DNA of 64,000 nt from Arthrobacter sp. ISL-95 (lineage in GTDB: Bacteria > Actinomycetota > Actinomycetes > Actinomycetales > Micrococcaceae), in contig NZ_JAGGPR010000005.1 of the NCBI RefSeq assembly GCF_018613695.1, positions 865,571-929,570 of the forward strand, read 5' to 3'. The translations under genes and the position numbers were made by a program. The notes beneath the pieces are model-generated. The model was given only the letters and a program-made list of their open reading frames with translations, had not been told where the DNA came from and searched no databases. Each line of letters begins with the position of its first letter. Positions within the stretch are counted from its first letter, which is position 1. Of the stretch, positions 16,285 to 24,678 are shown in pieces.

Positions 16285-17404
16285 GGCGGTACTCCAGTAC
16301 ACGTTGGATCCCAAAGAGGATGCGGTCAATGTTGGGGATGTATTCGTCTTCCAGGTCCCCGGAGGGATACGGCACGTCGAAGCCGGTGACGCGTTCCACC
16401 GGAGCCTTAAGGGTTGCGAAACAGCTCTTCGTAATGAGTTGGGCCACTTCGGCACCCAGACCGGAGGTCAGTGGCGCTTCATGGACGACGACGGCGCGCC
16501 GCGTCTTCCCAACTGATGTCGCCAACGCTTCAACATCAATCGGTTTCAGCCAGCGCAGGTCCAGAACCTCGACGTCAATGCCGTCTTCGGCTGCCAATTC
16601 AGCAACCTGCAGGCAGCGGGCAACCATGGCACCCCATGCCACGAGGGTGAGATGGCGTCCTTCCCGGGCCACGCGGGCGCCGGTGAGGCTGCCGCCGTTG
16701 GACGTGACGGCGTCGTGCGTTCCCTGGCCGGGCACCGCAGAGGTGAGGTCCACCGGTCCCTTTTGCCAGTAGCGGGACTTCGGTTCCATGAAGATCACCG
16801 GGTCCGGCCGGCTGGCGGCGTACTTCAGCAGGTGGTAGGCATCGTGCGGTGTGGATGGGGAGACGACCTTAAGCCCCGGGACGTGGGCGAAAAGCGCCTC
16901 CAGACTTTCACCGTGATGTTCGGGCGCCCGAATGCCGCCGAAGCTGGGCACCCGCAGGGTGATGGGCATGGGCAGAGTGCCGCGGCTGCGGTAATTCATG
17001 CGGGCGATCTGGCAGACGATCTGGTTGATGGCCGGGTAGGCAAAACCGTCGAACTGGACCTCGGGAATGGGGTGGAAGCCTGCCATGGCCAGGCCCACGG
17101 ACATGCCCAGGATGCCGGACTCGGCAAGCGGGGTGTCGAAGACACGTTCCTGGCCATGTTTTGCCTGGAGTCCGTCGGTGATGCGGAAGACCCCACCCAG
17201 CCGGCCGCAATCCTCGCCGAAGATGACGCTCTTGGGGTCTTCGGCCAGGATCTCGTCGAGGGCGCGGTTGAGTGCTTGCTGCATGGAAAGCTGCTGAACA
17301 GCTGCTAGGTTAACGCCGGCTTGCTCAACGCCGGCTGAAGGGGTCTCCGGGCGCTTGTCTTTGCTGTTGTCGGCGCTACGCAGTTCGGTGATGGTCTCAG
17401 GCAT
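16277..17404 (-). CDS. 2-oxoacid dehydrogenase E1 component, beta subunit
   Basis: A 375-residue E1 beta subunit. After a 40-residue N-terminal extension rich in charged residues comes the transketolase pyrimidine-binding domain (MQQALNRALDEILAEDPKSV, then GEDCGRLGGVFRIT and DTPLAESGILGMSVGLAMAG), and then the C-terminal transketolase domain (LDLRWLKPIDVEAL). The family includes branched-chain 2-oxoacid, pyruvate and acetoin dehydrogenases. Its start overlaps the E1 alpha stop by 8 bases. The extension before the domain is longer than usual and may be a real N-terminal tail or contain a later start (an ATG at about residue 41). Confidence 0.88.
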   Translation of the reverse strand: MPETITELRSADNSKDKRPETPSAGVEQAGVNLAAVQQLSMQQALNRALDEILAEDPKSVIFGEDCGRLGGVFRITDGLQAKHGQERVFDTPLAESGILGMSVGLAMAGFHPIPEVQFDGFAYPAINQIVCQIARMNYRSRGTLPMPITLRVPSFGGIRAPEHHGESLEALFAHVPGLKVVSPSTPHDAYHLLKYAASRPDPVIFMEPKSRYWQKGPVDLTSAVPGQGTHDAVTSNGGSLTGARVAREGRHLTLVAWGAMVARCLQVAELAAEDGIDVEVLDLRWLKPIDVEALATSVGKTRRAVVVHEAPLTSGLGAEVAQLITKSCFATLKAPVERVTGFDVPYPSGDLEDEYIPNIDRILFGIQRVLEYRRG

Positions 17405-18449
17405 GTTCGGACTCCTCGCGCCACGCAGTGGCCTGGGATTGAAGGGCGGGCGTTGGTTCCTGGAAGACGAGGCTGAACATTTCGGAGCCGGGTCGGGGCC
17501 CCAGGTCCGCTATGCCCGCACGGACAGCTTCTTCCTCTTCCTCCGCCAGGCGGTGTGCCTCCGCGAAGAAGGCTTCGTCCGCCACGCCTTCGGTGAGGAG
17601 TCGCTGCTTGAACCGCTCCAGCGGATCCTCACCGGCGTCTAGGCGTTCCTCCTCCAGCGTGCGGTAGCGTCCGGGATCGTCGGCGGTGGAGTGCGGACCG
17701 CGCCGGTAGGTCATGGCCTCGATGACTACAGGGCCGTGTCCTGCGCGGCAGTGGGCGAAAGCGGAGCGAGTGGCTTCGTAGACGGCTACTACGTCGTTGC
17801 CGTCCACCTGCAAGGAAGGGATGCCATATCCTGCAGCGCGCGCCGCCACGGAGTCGCCAGCTACCTGGCGTTCGGTGGGGACCGAGATGGCCCAACCGTT
17901 GTTCTGGATGAAGAAGACCACAGGAGCCTTCATCACGGCGGCAAAGTTCATGGCTTCGTGGACGTCGCCCTGGGAGGAGGCGCCGTCGCCGAAGTAGGTC
18001 ATGGCTACGCCCATGTCACCCGGTGCATGGCCGGCCAGGGTTTGGCCGTGAGCCCAGCCCACGGCATGCAGGACCGAACCTGCCACTACTGCCTGGATGG
18101 GGGCAAACCTGGATTCCAGGGGGTTGTACATGCCGCCGTGCCACGTGGCCTTGTGAGTGGACATGTAGCCCACCATGTCCAGACCCATGGCGCGGGCTAC
18201 GCCCATTTCGCGGTAGGTGGGGAAAACGAAGTCGCGGGTCCGGTCCACGGCGTAGCCGCTCCCTACCTGAGCGGCCTCTTGGCCGAGCTCAGGGGCATAA
18301 CCCGGGATGATGCCTTGGCGCTGCCAGGCAACGGCTGAGGTGTCCAAGTGCCGAACGGCTGCCATGAGGGTGTACAGCTCACGGAGATGATGGTGGGTGA
18401 GCGGGGCCGCGTCATCATCGACGGCTCCCCGCACAGCTTCGGTAGTCAT
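17397..18449 (-). CDS. 2-oxoacid dehydrogenase E1 component, alpha subunit
   Basis: A 350-residue thiamine diphosphate enzyme subunit. The ThDP motif GDGASSQGDVHEAMNF begins near residue 160 and ends with NNGWAIS, and the phosphorylation-loop-like RRGPHSTADDP is also conserved. A GTG 6 codons upstream is open, but ATG 18449 lies 7 bases after TAGGGT and looks like a leaderless start. The E1 alpha/beta pair oxidatively decarboxylates a 2-oxoacid (branched-chain, pyruvate or acetoin; not separable from sequence alone). An amino-acid permease and an Lrp regulator just upstream favour branched-chain oxoacids, while the split E2 with a hydrolase domain favours acetoin. Confidence 0.88.
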   Translation of the reverse strand: MTTEAVRGAVDDDAAPLTHHHLRELYTLMAAVRHLDTSAVAWQRQGIIPGYAPELGQEAAQVGSGYAVDRTRDFVFPTYREMGVARAMGLDMVGYMSTHKATWHGGMYNPLESRFAPIQAVVAGSVLHAVGWAHGQTLAGHAPGDMGVAMTYFGDGASSQGDVHEAMNFAAVMKAPVVFFIQNNGWAISVPTERQVAGDSVAARAAGYGIPSLQVDGNDVVAVYEATRSAFAHCRAGHGPVVIEAMTYRRGPHSTADDPGRYRTLEEERLDAGEDPLERFKQRLLTEGVADEAFFAEAHRLAEEEEEAVRAGIADLGPRPGSEMFSLVFQEPTPALQSQATAWREESEHA

Positions 18450-18456
18450 GGCTGTG

Positions 18457-18486
18457 ACCCTAGTCACCGGATTGGGGTGTGCGCAA
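18457..18486 (-). promoter_or_regulatory. Promoter of the dehydrogenase operon
   Basis: On the minus strand TTGCGC (18481-18486) is followed after 18 bases by TAGGGT (18457-18462) and after 7 more by ATG 18449. This fits a vegetative promoter driving a leaderless transcript of E1 alpha. Confidence 0.55.
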
Positions 18487-18535
18487 TCAGCTCAGTTCAA
18501 ACGGAACACTTTGTACAATTTGGGCACACTGAGAA

Positions 18536-18563
18536 GCCCCGCACAGTACAACCTGTGCAGGGC
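18536..18563 (-). terminator. Hairpin between the permease and E1 alpha genes
   Basis: Arms GCACAG/CTGTGC extended by a further four G-C pairs across one mismatch, with loop TACAAC, followed on the minus strand by TTCTC. It may end the permease transcript and separate it from the dehydrogenase operon. The T-run is short. Confidence 0.5.
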
Positions 18564-18587
18564 GTCTTAGTGATGATGAACAGACGG

Positions 18588-19973
18588 TTACTCGACGCGC
18601 GTGGGCTGCCTGGCGGCTTTCGCCTTGGCGTTGATGAAGCATCCGGCGGCGATGAGGAGAATCAGGATGAACGTTCCGATCAACTGTCCGGCACTTTCCG
18701 GGTTGGCGAAGCCCACCACCAGGATCAGGCCCAGCAGGATCAGGCCCACGATGGTGAGAACGGGGAAGCCCTTCATGCGCAGCGGCAGTTCGGTGCCTTC
18801 CCTGTCAGCCCTGCGGCGAAGGATGAACTGGGACACCAGTGCCGTGCCCCAGACCACCAGGCAGGTGGAGCCTACAAGGTTCAGCAGCGCCGGCAGGATT
18901 TTCTCCGGGAACAGGAGTTCAAGGACCGTGGCGATGAAGCCGAAGGCAACCGAAATTCCGACGGCGGCCACGGGAACTTTCGTGCCGCTCAATCGGGACA
19001 GGAAAAGGGGAGCTTCGCCGCGTTCTGAAAGGGAGAAAATCATGCGTGAGGCGCCATACAGGTTGGCGTTGAGGGCGGACAGCAGGGCGACCACGGCTAC
19101 CAGGGTGATGGCGGCACCGGCGCCGGGGATACCCGCGAGGTCCAGCACGCCGGCGAACGGAGACTTCAGCCCTTCAGAGCCCACGGGGAGAACAGCTGCG
19201 ATCACAAACACGGAGCCGATGTAGAAGACCAGGATGCGCCAAACCACTGTGCGAATGGCCTTGCCAACGCTGTGGGCGGGGTTCTCGGTTTCGGCTGCAG
19301 CAACGCTGACAATCTCAGTTCCACCAAATGCGAAGATCACTACGAACAGGGCGGCGGCGATGCCACCGATCCCGTTGGGCGCGAAGTCGCCAAATGCGGA
19401 GAAGCCGGGAGAGGGAACGTTCGGCAGCCAGCCGAACAGCAGGGCTGCACCGATGAGCAGGAAGATCACGATTGCGGCGACCTTGAGGATGGCGAACCAG
19501 AACTCAAACTCGCCGAAATTGCGGACGCCCACAAGGTTGATGCCGGTGAACATCACCATGAAGACCAAGGCAAGGACCCAGACGGGGACGACCGGCCAGA
19601 TGGAAAACAGCAGCCCGGCCGCTCCAATGGCTTCGGCGGCAATGACCACCACCAGTTGAAGCCACCACAGCCAGCCGATGGTTCCGCCAGCGGTTTTGCC
19701 CATTGCTTTCTCTGCGTATACGGAGAATGCGCCACTGTTCGGATTGGCGGCCGCCATCTCGCCAAGGGCCCACATGACCAGGATGATCAGCGTGCCGGCC
19801 ACGAGGTAGGAAATGAGGACTGCCGGACCGGCGGCCTGTACGCCTGCTCCCGAGCCCAGAAAGAGGCCTGCGCCAATTGCGCTGCCGAGTCCCATCATGG
19901 TGAGCTGGCGCGGTTTGAGTGAATGGCCTAGGCCGGAGGTTGGGGCAGGGGCCGCGATGGACTTCGTTGTCAT
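18588..19973 (-). CDS. Amino acid permease (APC family)
   Basis: A 461-residue permease with about 12 membrane segments. The family opening SLKPRQLTMMGLGSAIGAG (positions about 18-36) and GAFSVYAEKAMG after the second segment are typical of amino-acid transporters of the AAT group; FAFGGTEIVSVAAAE is the core binding helix. A site GAAGG lies 12 bases before the ATG. It is divergent from the Lrp gene and upstream of the dehydrogenase operon, so it may import the amino acid whose oxoacid is oxidised there. Confidence 0.88.
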   Translation of the reverse strand: MTTKSIAAPAPTSGLGHSLKPRQLTMMGLGSAIGAGLFLGSGAGVQAAGPAVLISYLVAGTLIILVMWALGEMAAANPNSGAFSVYAEKAMGKTAGGTIGWLWWLQLVVVIAAEAIGAAGLLFSIWPVVPVWVLALVFMVMFTGINLVGVRNFGEFEFWFAILKVAAIVIFLLIGAALLFGWLPNVPSPGFSAFGDFAPNGIGGIAAALFVVIFAFGGTEIVSVAAAETENPAHSVGKAIRTVVWRILVFYIGSVFVIAAVLPVGSEGLKSPFAGVLDLAGIPGAGAAITLVAVVALLSALNANLYGASRMIFSLSERGEAPLFLSRLSGTKVPVAAVGISVAFGFIATVLELLFPEKILPALLNLVGSTCLVVWGTALVSQFILRRRADREGTELPLRMKGFPVLTIVGLILLGLILVVGFANPESAGQLIGTFILILLIAAGCFINAKAKAARQPTRVE

Positions 19974-20090
19974 ACGTGTCTACCTTCTATGGATTACATG
20001 CTGGTTTGGCGTGTTGGCCTCATGGGCGTGGCACGCGGGCGTCGACGACGCAGCAAGAGCCGTGGAATAATTCTCGCAGTTTGTAAGATA

Positions 20091-20118
20091 CATCACTTTT
20101 TGCTGTAGCGATGTGATG
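20091..20118. promoter_or_regulatory. Candidate Lrp operator
   Basis: CATCAC (20091-20096) and GTGATG (20113-20118) form an inverted repeat with a 16-base centre in the region between the divergent permease and Lrp genes. Size and position suit a regulator site, but the arms are short. Confidence 0.3.
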
Positions 20119-20147
20119 GGTACGAATCCCCGGGGACAGGAACTTTG

Positions 20148-20621
20148 ATGCTGGTCGATGCGCTTGATGCAAAAATTGTACGTTTCTTCACTGATTCACC
20201 GCGATCCTCTGTGTTGGAGGCCTCCCGCGTACTCAGGGTGGCAAGGGCCACGGTGCAGTCCCGGATCGACAGAATGATCGAAAACGGGGTCATCGGATCC
20301 TGGGTTCCTCAGCCTGATCCGGCGAACTTCGGCTTTCCCGTGGTGGCCTTCTGTTCGGTCACCATCACCCAGGAGATCGGCCACGACGCGATCATCGAAA
20401 GCCTGAGTGCCATCCCGGAAATCATCGAGGTCCACACGGTCACGGGGAATTCGGACCTGATGGTGAGGATCGCAGCGCGCTCGAATCCGGATATGCAGCG
20501 GGTCCTCGATGCCATGATCGCCACCAAGTCCGTGGTCCGGTGCTCCTCGGTGATAGTCCTGAACAGCCACATTCAGGGCCGCACACTGCCGTTGATGGAA
20601 GCGGCCGCGAAGCCAGTGTGA
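20148..20621 (+). CDS. Lrp/AsnC family transcriptional regulator
   Basis: A 157-residue regulator: an N-terminal helix-turn-helix (LDAKIVRFFTDSPRSSVLEA, then RVARATVQSRIDRMIENGVI) and a C-terminal RAM domain (IPEIIEVHTVTGNSDLMVRI). ATG 20148 has a GACAGGA site 6 bases upstream; the TTG one codon before is less likely. It is divergent from the amino-acid permease and lies just upstream of the 2-oxoacid dehydrogenase operon. An Lrp-type regulator with a dehydrogenase cluster recalls BkdR, which activates branched-chain oxoacid oxidation. Confidence 0.85.
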   Translation: MLVDALDAKIVRFFTDSPRSSVLEASRVLRVARATVQSRIDRMIENGVIGSWVPQPDPANFGFPVVAFCSVTITQEIGHDAIIESLSAIPEIIEVHTVTGNSDLMVRIAARSNPDMQRVLDAMIATKSVVRCSSVIVLNSHIQGRTLPLMEAAAKPV

Positions 20622-20632
20622 CGTAAAGCATT

Positions 20633-20660
20633 TTGACTCGCGCCCGTTGAGTCGTACCAT
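20633..20660 (+). promoter_or_regulatory. Promoter of the nrtR-nadABC operon
   Basis: TTGACT (20633-20638) and TACCAT (20655-20660) are separated by 16 bases. The NrtR-like dyad starts at the -10 box and covers the probable transcript start. Confidence 0.6.
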
Positions 20661-20689
20661 TAGTTCTAGTCAACATGACTTTAACTAAT
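20659..20689. promoter_or_regulatory. Candidate NrtR operator, 31-bp dyad
   Basis: The arms 20659-20672 and 20676-20689 match at 12 of 14 positions around a 3-base centre. Two perfect sub-arms can be seen: ATTAGTT with AACTAAT, and AGTCA with TGACT. It overlaps the -10 box and transcript start, the position of a repressor site. Assignment to the NrtR-like protein encoded next is inference. Confidence 0.65.
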
Positions 20690-20741
20690 GCTCCACTTAG
20701 TGGGGGAGCGTTTCGGACGGCGATGAAGCGAGGTGAACGCC

Positions 20742-21452
20742 GTGAACACCAACTCAGCCAACGTCGCCGAGCGGCGGCTCGCACCGCCGTCGCTAGCTAT
20801 TTCAACGGTGATTTTCGCCCTCCGTCCCAGCGAGACATCCGGGCGCCCCACGCTATGGCTCCCGCTGGTTCGCCGCATCCGTGAGCCCTACAAAGACATG
20901 TGGGCGCTTCCCGGCGGGCCCCTGGCCCATGACGAATCGCTCCAGGACGCCGCCTCACGGAACCTGCGCGAAACCACCGGCCTGGCGCCCCACTACCTCG
21001 AGCAGCTCTATGCTTTCGGCGGCCTCCACAGGTCACCCACCCAGCGGGTGGTCTCGATTGTGTACTGGGCCTTGGTGCAACCCACCGAGGCCGCCCTCGC
21101 TGACGAATCCGAGAATGTGCGCTGGTTCCGGGCAGACAGGCTCGGCGAACTGGCCTTCGACCACAACGCAATCGTTGACTACGCCCTGTGGCGGCTTCGC
21201 AACAAGATGGCCTACGGTTCCATCGCATACCACCTGCTGGGAGAGTTCTTCACCCTCGCCCAGGTCCGTGAAGTCTACGAGGCCGTGCTGGACCGCCAGC
21301 TCGATCCCGCAAACTTCCGCAGGCACGTCACGGCAACACCGGAAATTGAAGAAACCGGTGAATACCTCCAAGGCGGAAAACACCGTCCGCCACGCCTCTA
21401 CCGCTTCACCGGCACACCCGGCCTCGGGCCAGATAACAGGAGTACACCATGA
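20742..21452 (+). CDS. nrtR: NrtR-like Nudix-domain transcriptional repressor of NAD synthesis
   Basis: A 236-residue protein with an N-terminal Nudix fold (about 15-150) and a C-terminal winged helix (from about YHLLGEFFTLAQVREVYEAV). The Nudix box is degenerate: in G59-x5-E65-x7-R73-N74-L75-R76-E77-T78-T79-G80-L81, the expected Glu after Arg is Asn74 and the second catalytic Glu is Thr78, so it should not hydrolyse substrates. NrtR family repressors are known to use such a domain to sense ADP-ribose and control NAD genes. GTG 20742 has AGGTGA 5 bases upstream, and a GTG 9 bases earlier is less likely. Its stop overlaps the nadA start (ATGA), so it heads the nad operon. Confidence 0.85.
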   Translation: MNTNSANVAERRLAPPSLAISTVIFALRPSETSGRPTLWLPLVRRIREPYKDMWALPGGPLAHDESLQDAASRNLRETTGLAPHYLEQLYAFGGLHRSPTQRVVSIVYWALVQPTEAALADESENVRWFRADRLGELAFDHNAIVDYALWRLRNKMAYGSIAYHLLGEFFTLAQVREVYEAVLDRQLDPANFRRHVTATPEIEETGEYLQGGKHRPPRLYRFTGTPGLGPDNRSTP

Positions 21453-22756
21453 GCAGCGTCAACACTGCCGTCCAGCTGATCACTCGCGAAGAAGCCGAGA
21501 AGGGCCTCTCCCGTGCAGGGTCCACGTGCAGCCCGGCCCTGGCCAGGGGCCCCTGGGAATACGACCTCGCCGAATCCCTCGCCGGAGAGCCCGCTTATGG
21601 CCCGGGCGCCTCCAGCGGCGACGTTGCTCCCAAGGCCACGCCGCGCCAAGGCCAGCTGCCCGAAGAGTACAAAAAAGCCACCGACGCCGAACTGGACGCC
21701 CGCATCCGGGCCGCCAAAGCGACACTCGGAGACCGTGCCGTCATCCTTGGCCACTTCTACCAGCGTGACGAGGTCATCCAGTACGCGGACTTCGTAGGCG
21801 ACTCGTTCCAGCTCGCCAATGCAGCACTGACCAAGCCGGACGCTGAAGCGATCATTTTCTGCGGTGTCCACTTCATGGCCGAAACAGCGGACATCCTCTC
21901 CACTCCCGAACAGGCCGTCATCCTGCCGAACCTCGCCGCGGGCTGCTCCATGGCGGACATGGCAGATGAAGACTCCGTGGAGGAATGCTGGGAGCAGCTT
22001 GAAGAAATCTTTGGCACGGAACCGGACGCAACCGGGCGGGTCCCGGTCATCCCTGTCACGTACATGAACTCTTCTGCCGCACTGAAGGCGTTCTGTGGGC
22101 GGAACGGCGGAATTGTGTGCACCTCCTCCAACGCCAAAGTCGTTTTGGAATGGGCCTTCGAGCGCGGTCAGCGGGTCCTGTTCTTCCCCGACCAGCACCT
22201 GGGCCGCAACACTGCCAAAGCACTCGGCGTCCCGCTGGAGCAGATGCCCATGTGGAACCCGCGCAAGGAACTGGGCGGCAATGACGAACAGCACTTGCTC
22301 GACTCCCGCGTCATCCTCTGGCACGGCTTCTGCTCAGTCCACAAGCGCTTCAACGTGGGCCAGATCGAGAAAGCCCGCCAGGACTTCCCCGGCGTCAACG
22401 TAATCGTCCACCCCGAGTGCCCCATGGAAGTAGTGGACGCCGCCGACTCTGCCGGGTCCACCGACTTCATCAAGAAGGCCATCGCCGCCGCTACTGAACC
22501 CACCACGTTCGCCATCGGCACCGAGATCAACATGGTGAACCGTCTGGCCGCCGAAAATCCGCAGCACACCATCTTCTGCCTGGACCCCGTCATCTGCCCG
22601 TGCTCCACCATGTACCGCATCCACCCCGGCTACCTCGCCTGGGTCCTGGAGGAACTCGTGGAAGGACGCATCGTCAACCGCATCACCGTTGACGACTCCG
22701 TGCAGGACAACGCCAAGATTGCGTTGGAGCGCATGCTGGCAGCCAAACCTGCCTAA
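21449..22756 (+). CDS. nadA: Quinolinate synthase NadA
   Basis: A 435-residue quinolinate synthase that joins iminoaspartate and dihydroxyacetone phosphate. The three iron-sulfur cysteines lie in GCSMADMA, HPECPMEV and the late CPCSTMYRIHP. The core begins at about residue 85 (GDRAVILGHFYQRDEVIQYAD), so an N-terminal extension of about 80 residues precedes it, as in other long actinobacterial NadA proteins. It acts with NadB and NadC encoded next, and its 4Fe-4S cluster could be served by the cysteine desulfurase at the end of the operon. Confidence 0.95.
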   Translation: MSSVNTAVQLITREEAEKGLSRAGSTCSPALARGPWEYDLAESLAGEPAYGPGASSGDVAPKATPRQGQLPEEYKKATDAELDARIRAAKATLGDRAVILGHFYQRDEVIQYADFVGDSFQLANAALTKPDAEAIIFCGVHFMAETADILSTPEQAVILPNLAAGCSMADMADEDSVEECWEQLEEIFGTEPDATGRVPVIPVTYMNSSAALKAFCGRNGGIVCTSSNAKVVLEWAFERGQRVLFFPDQHLGRNTAKALGVPLEQMPMWNPRKELGGNDEQHLLDSRVILWHGFCSVHKRFNVGQIEKARQDFPGVNVIVHPECPMEVVDAADSAGSTDFIKKAIAAATEPTTFAIGTEINMVNRLAAENPQHTIFCLDPVICPCSTMYRIHPGYLAWVLEELVEGRIVNRITVDDSVQDNAKIALERMLAAKPA

Positions 22757-22839
22757 GCAAACCGGCAACCCTCAACCGGCACCACTAGCCGGCACACTAT
22801 CCGGGCCTGACAGACCCGACTAGCCGAATCGAGCCTCAC

Positions 22840-24678
22840 ATGACTTCAGAGAGCCTTAATGGCGGGCCTGCCCCCAAACGGCTGGTCGTCGTCGGAAGCG
22901 GGATCGCAGGACTGTACTCTGCGCTGCTTGCCGCGGAAGCGGGCGCGGAAGTGGTGCTGTTGACCAAAGGTGCGCTCGCGGACAGCAACACTTACTACGC
23001 ACAGGGCGGGATCTCGGCTGTGCTGGAGGAACCAGCGCCCGGCGACACTGTGGCTGTGCACATCGCGGACACCCTCAAGGCCGGGGCGGGCCACTGCAAC
23101 GAAGAAGCGGTCCGGGTATTGTGCACCGAAGCGCGGTGGGACATTGCCGGGCTGGAACGATTCGGTGTCCGCTTCGACCTCGACGACGACGGCGATCCCG
23201 CCTTGGGTCTTGAGGCCGCCCACTCAGCTCCGCGCATCCTGCACGCTGGCGGCGATGCTACGGGAGCCGGGGTGGCGGCCGCGCTGATCAGGACCGTCCT
23301 GGACTTCCAAGCCGCAGGAAAGATCCAGGTCATCGGGCACGCCCAAGTAACATCGCTCTCCCTGGGCGGAGAACAAGGTGGCCGCGTAGTGGGAGCTAAC
23401 TTCCTCCAGAACGGGCGCCACCTCGGCGTCCACGGCGACTTCGTCCTGCTCGCTACCGGGGGAGCCGGACAACTTTTCGCTAAGACCACCAATCCGGCCG
23501 TGGCAACCGCAGATGGCTTGGCGCTCGCATGGCGTGCCGGAGCAGCCGTAGCCGATCTTGAGTTCTTCCAATTCCACCCTACCTGCATGGTGCTTCCGGA
23601 GGACGCGCGGGAAGCCGAGGGCAACAACGACCCCCTGCTCATCTCCGAAGCAGTGCGGGGCGAAGGCGCCATCCTGGTAGATGCCACCGGTCATCGCTTC
23701 ATGCCCGACTACCATCCCGACGCCGAACTCGCCCCCAGGGACGTCGTCTCCCGCAGCATTGCCCTTCACCTGGCTAAACTAGGCGACCCTAACGGTCACG
23801 TCTTCCTCGATACCAATGTGATCGAAGAACAACGGGGCCGGGGCTTCCTGACCAAACGCTTCCCCACCCTCAGCAAACGGACCCACCAAGCCGGAATCGA
23901 CTGGACTACCGAACCCGTCCCCGTGGCACCAGCGGCCCACTACTGGATGGGTGGAGTGGTGACCGACCTCTACGGACGGACCTCCGTTCCCGGGCTGCTG
24001 GCCGCCGGCGAAGTGGCCTGTACCGGGGTGCAAGGTGCCAACCGCTTGGCGAGCAACTCCCTCCTCGAAGGCCTCGTATTTGGGCGGAGGGCCGTTGAAG
24101 CGTTCCTGGGTTCGTCGGGCGCGTCGCCAGCCGGAGTTCCTCTGCGTGCTGACTCGGCCGCGGGCGGCCTCGCTTTTACGCACGCTGCCGGGACCCCGGC
24201 AGGCGCCAATCGCAGCGACGCCTCAGCAGACACCTGCGTTACTCCGGGCGGTTGGGCGTTGGAGTTGGATCGGGTGCCTGCTCCTGTTTCCTGGGAGTTT
24301 GAGTCTTTGCCGGGGCCGGGGGCTCGGGAGGTTTCTTTCGCGGAGGCGGGGGTGTTTTCGCGGGGGGCTTTGCGGCGTTTGATGACTGCGAAGGCGGGGG
24401 TTTTGCGTGATGGCGTGCTGATTCGTGAGGCCGGGGTGGCGTTGGCTGCCTGGGCAGAGGATGTGCTTCCACTGAATGTTCCTGAGTCTCTGGATATTCG
24501 GGAGCATGAGGACTCCAACCTTCTGTTGGCGGCGCAGCTGCTGGTACATGCGGCCCGGGAACGCCGGGAGTCGTTGGGGGCGCATTACCGCAGCGACAGC
24601 GTGAAGGAACCAACCGTCGTCGAAGATTTTGACAAGCGTTACACCATGAGCCGGAAAGTGAGCCTCGTCCATGACTAA
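22840..24678 (+). CDS. nadB: L-aspartate oxidase NadB
   Basis: A 612-residue flavoprotein that oxidises L-aspartate to iminoaspartate for NadA. The FAD-binding opening LVVVGSGIAGLYSALLAAEAG and the Thr-Tyr-Tyr-Ala-Gln-Gly-Gly-Ile motif are present, as is the active-site region HPTCMVLPEDAREAEGNNDPLL. It is longer than the usual 520-540 residues because of an Ala/Gly-rich insert of about 60 residues near 425-480. From about 24241 to 24560 the codon usage changes: third positions become G and T rather than C, unlike the rest of the gene, which hints at a recombined segment. Its last 8 bases overlap nadC. Confidence 0.93.
   Translation: MTSESLNGGPAPKRLVVVGSGIAGLYSALLAAEAGAEVVLLTKGALADSNTYYAQGGISAVLEEPAPGDTVAVHIADTLKAGAGHCNEEAVRVLCTEARWDIAGLERFGVRFDLDDDGDPALGLEAAHSAPRILHAGGDATGAGVAAALIRTVLDFQAAGKIQVIGHAQVTSLSLGGEQGGRVVGANFLQNGRHLGVHGDFVLLATGGAGQLFAKTTNPAVATADGLALAWRAGAAVADLEFFQFHPTCMVLPEDAREAEGNNDPLLISEAVRGEGAILVDATGHRFMPDYHPDAELAPRDVVSRSIALHLAKLGDPNGHVFLDTNVIEEQRGRGFLTKRFPTLSKRTHQAGIDWTTEPVPVAPAAHYWMGGVVTDLYGRTSVPGLLAAGEVACTGVQGANRLASNSLLEGLVFGRRAVEAFLGSSGASPAGVPLRADSAAGGLAFTHAAGTPAGANRSDASADTCVTPGGWALELDRVPAPVSWEFESLPGPGAREVSFAEAGVFSRGALRRLMTAKAGVLRDGVLIREAGVALAAWAEDVLPLNVPESLDIREHEDSNLLLAAQLLVHAARERRESLGAHYRSDSVKEPTVVEDFDKRYTMSRKVSLVHD

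Noticed and set aside
16277..18449. Assignment as a pyruvate or strictly acetoin dehydrogenase
   Set aside because: The E1 motifs do not separate these families; the E2 architecture and the Lrp/permease context point in different directions, so the substrate is left open.
18536..18563. Hairpin as a Lrp-bound operator
   Set aside because: The arms fit a terminator or attenuator better, as they are GC-rich and lie between two same-strand genes; kept only as a terminator candidate.
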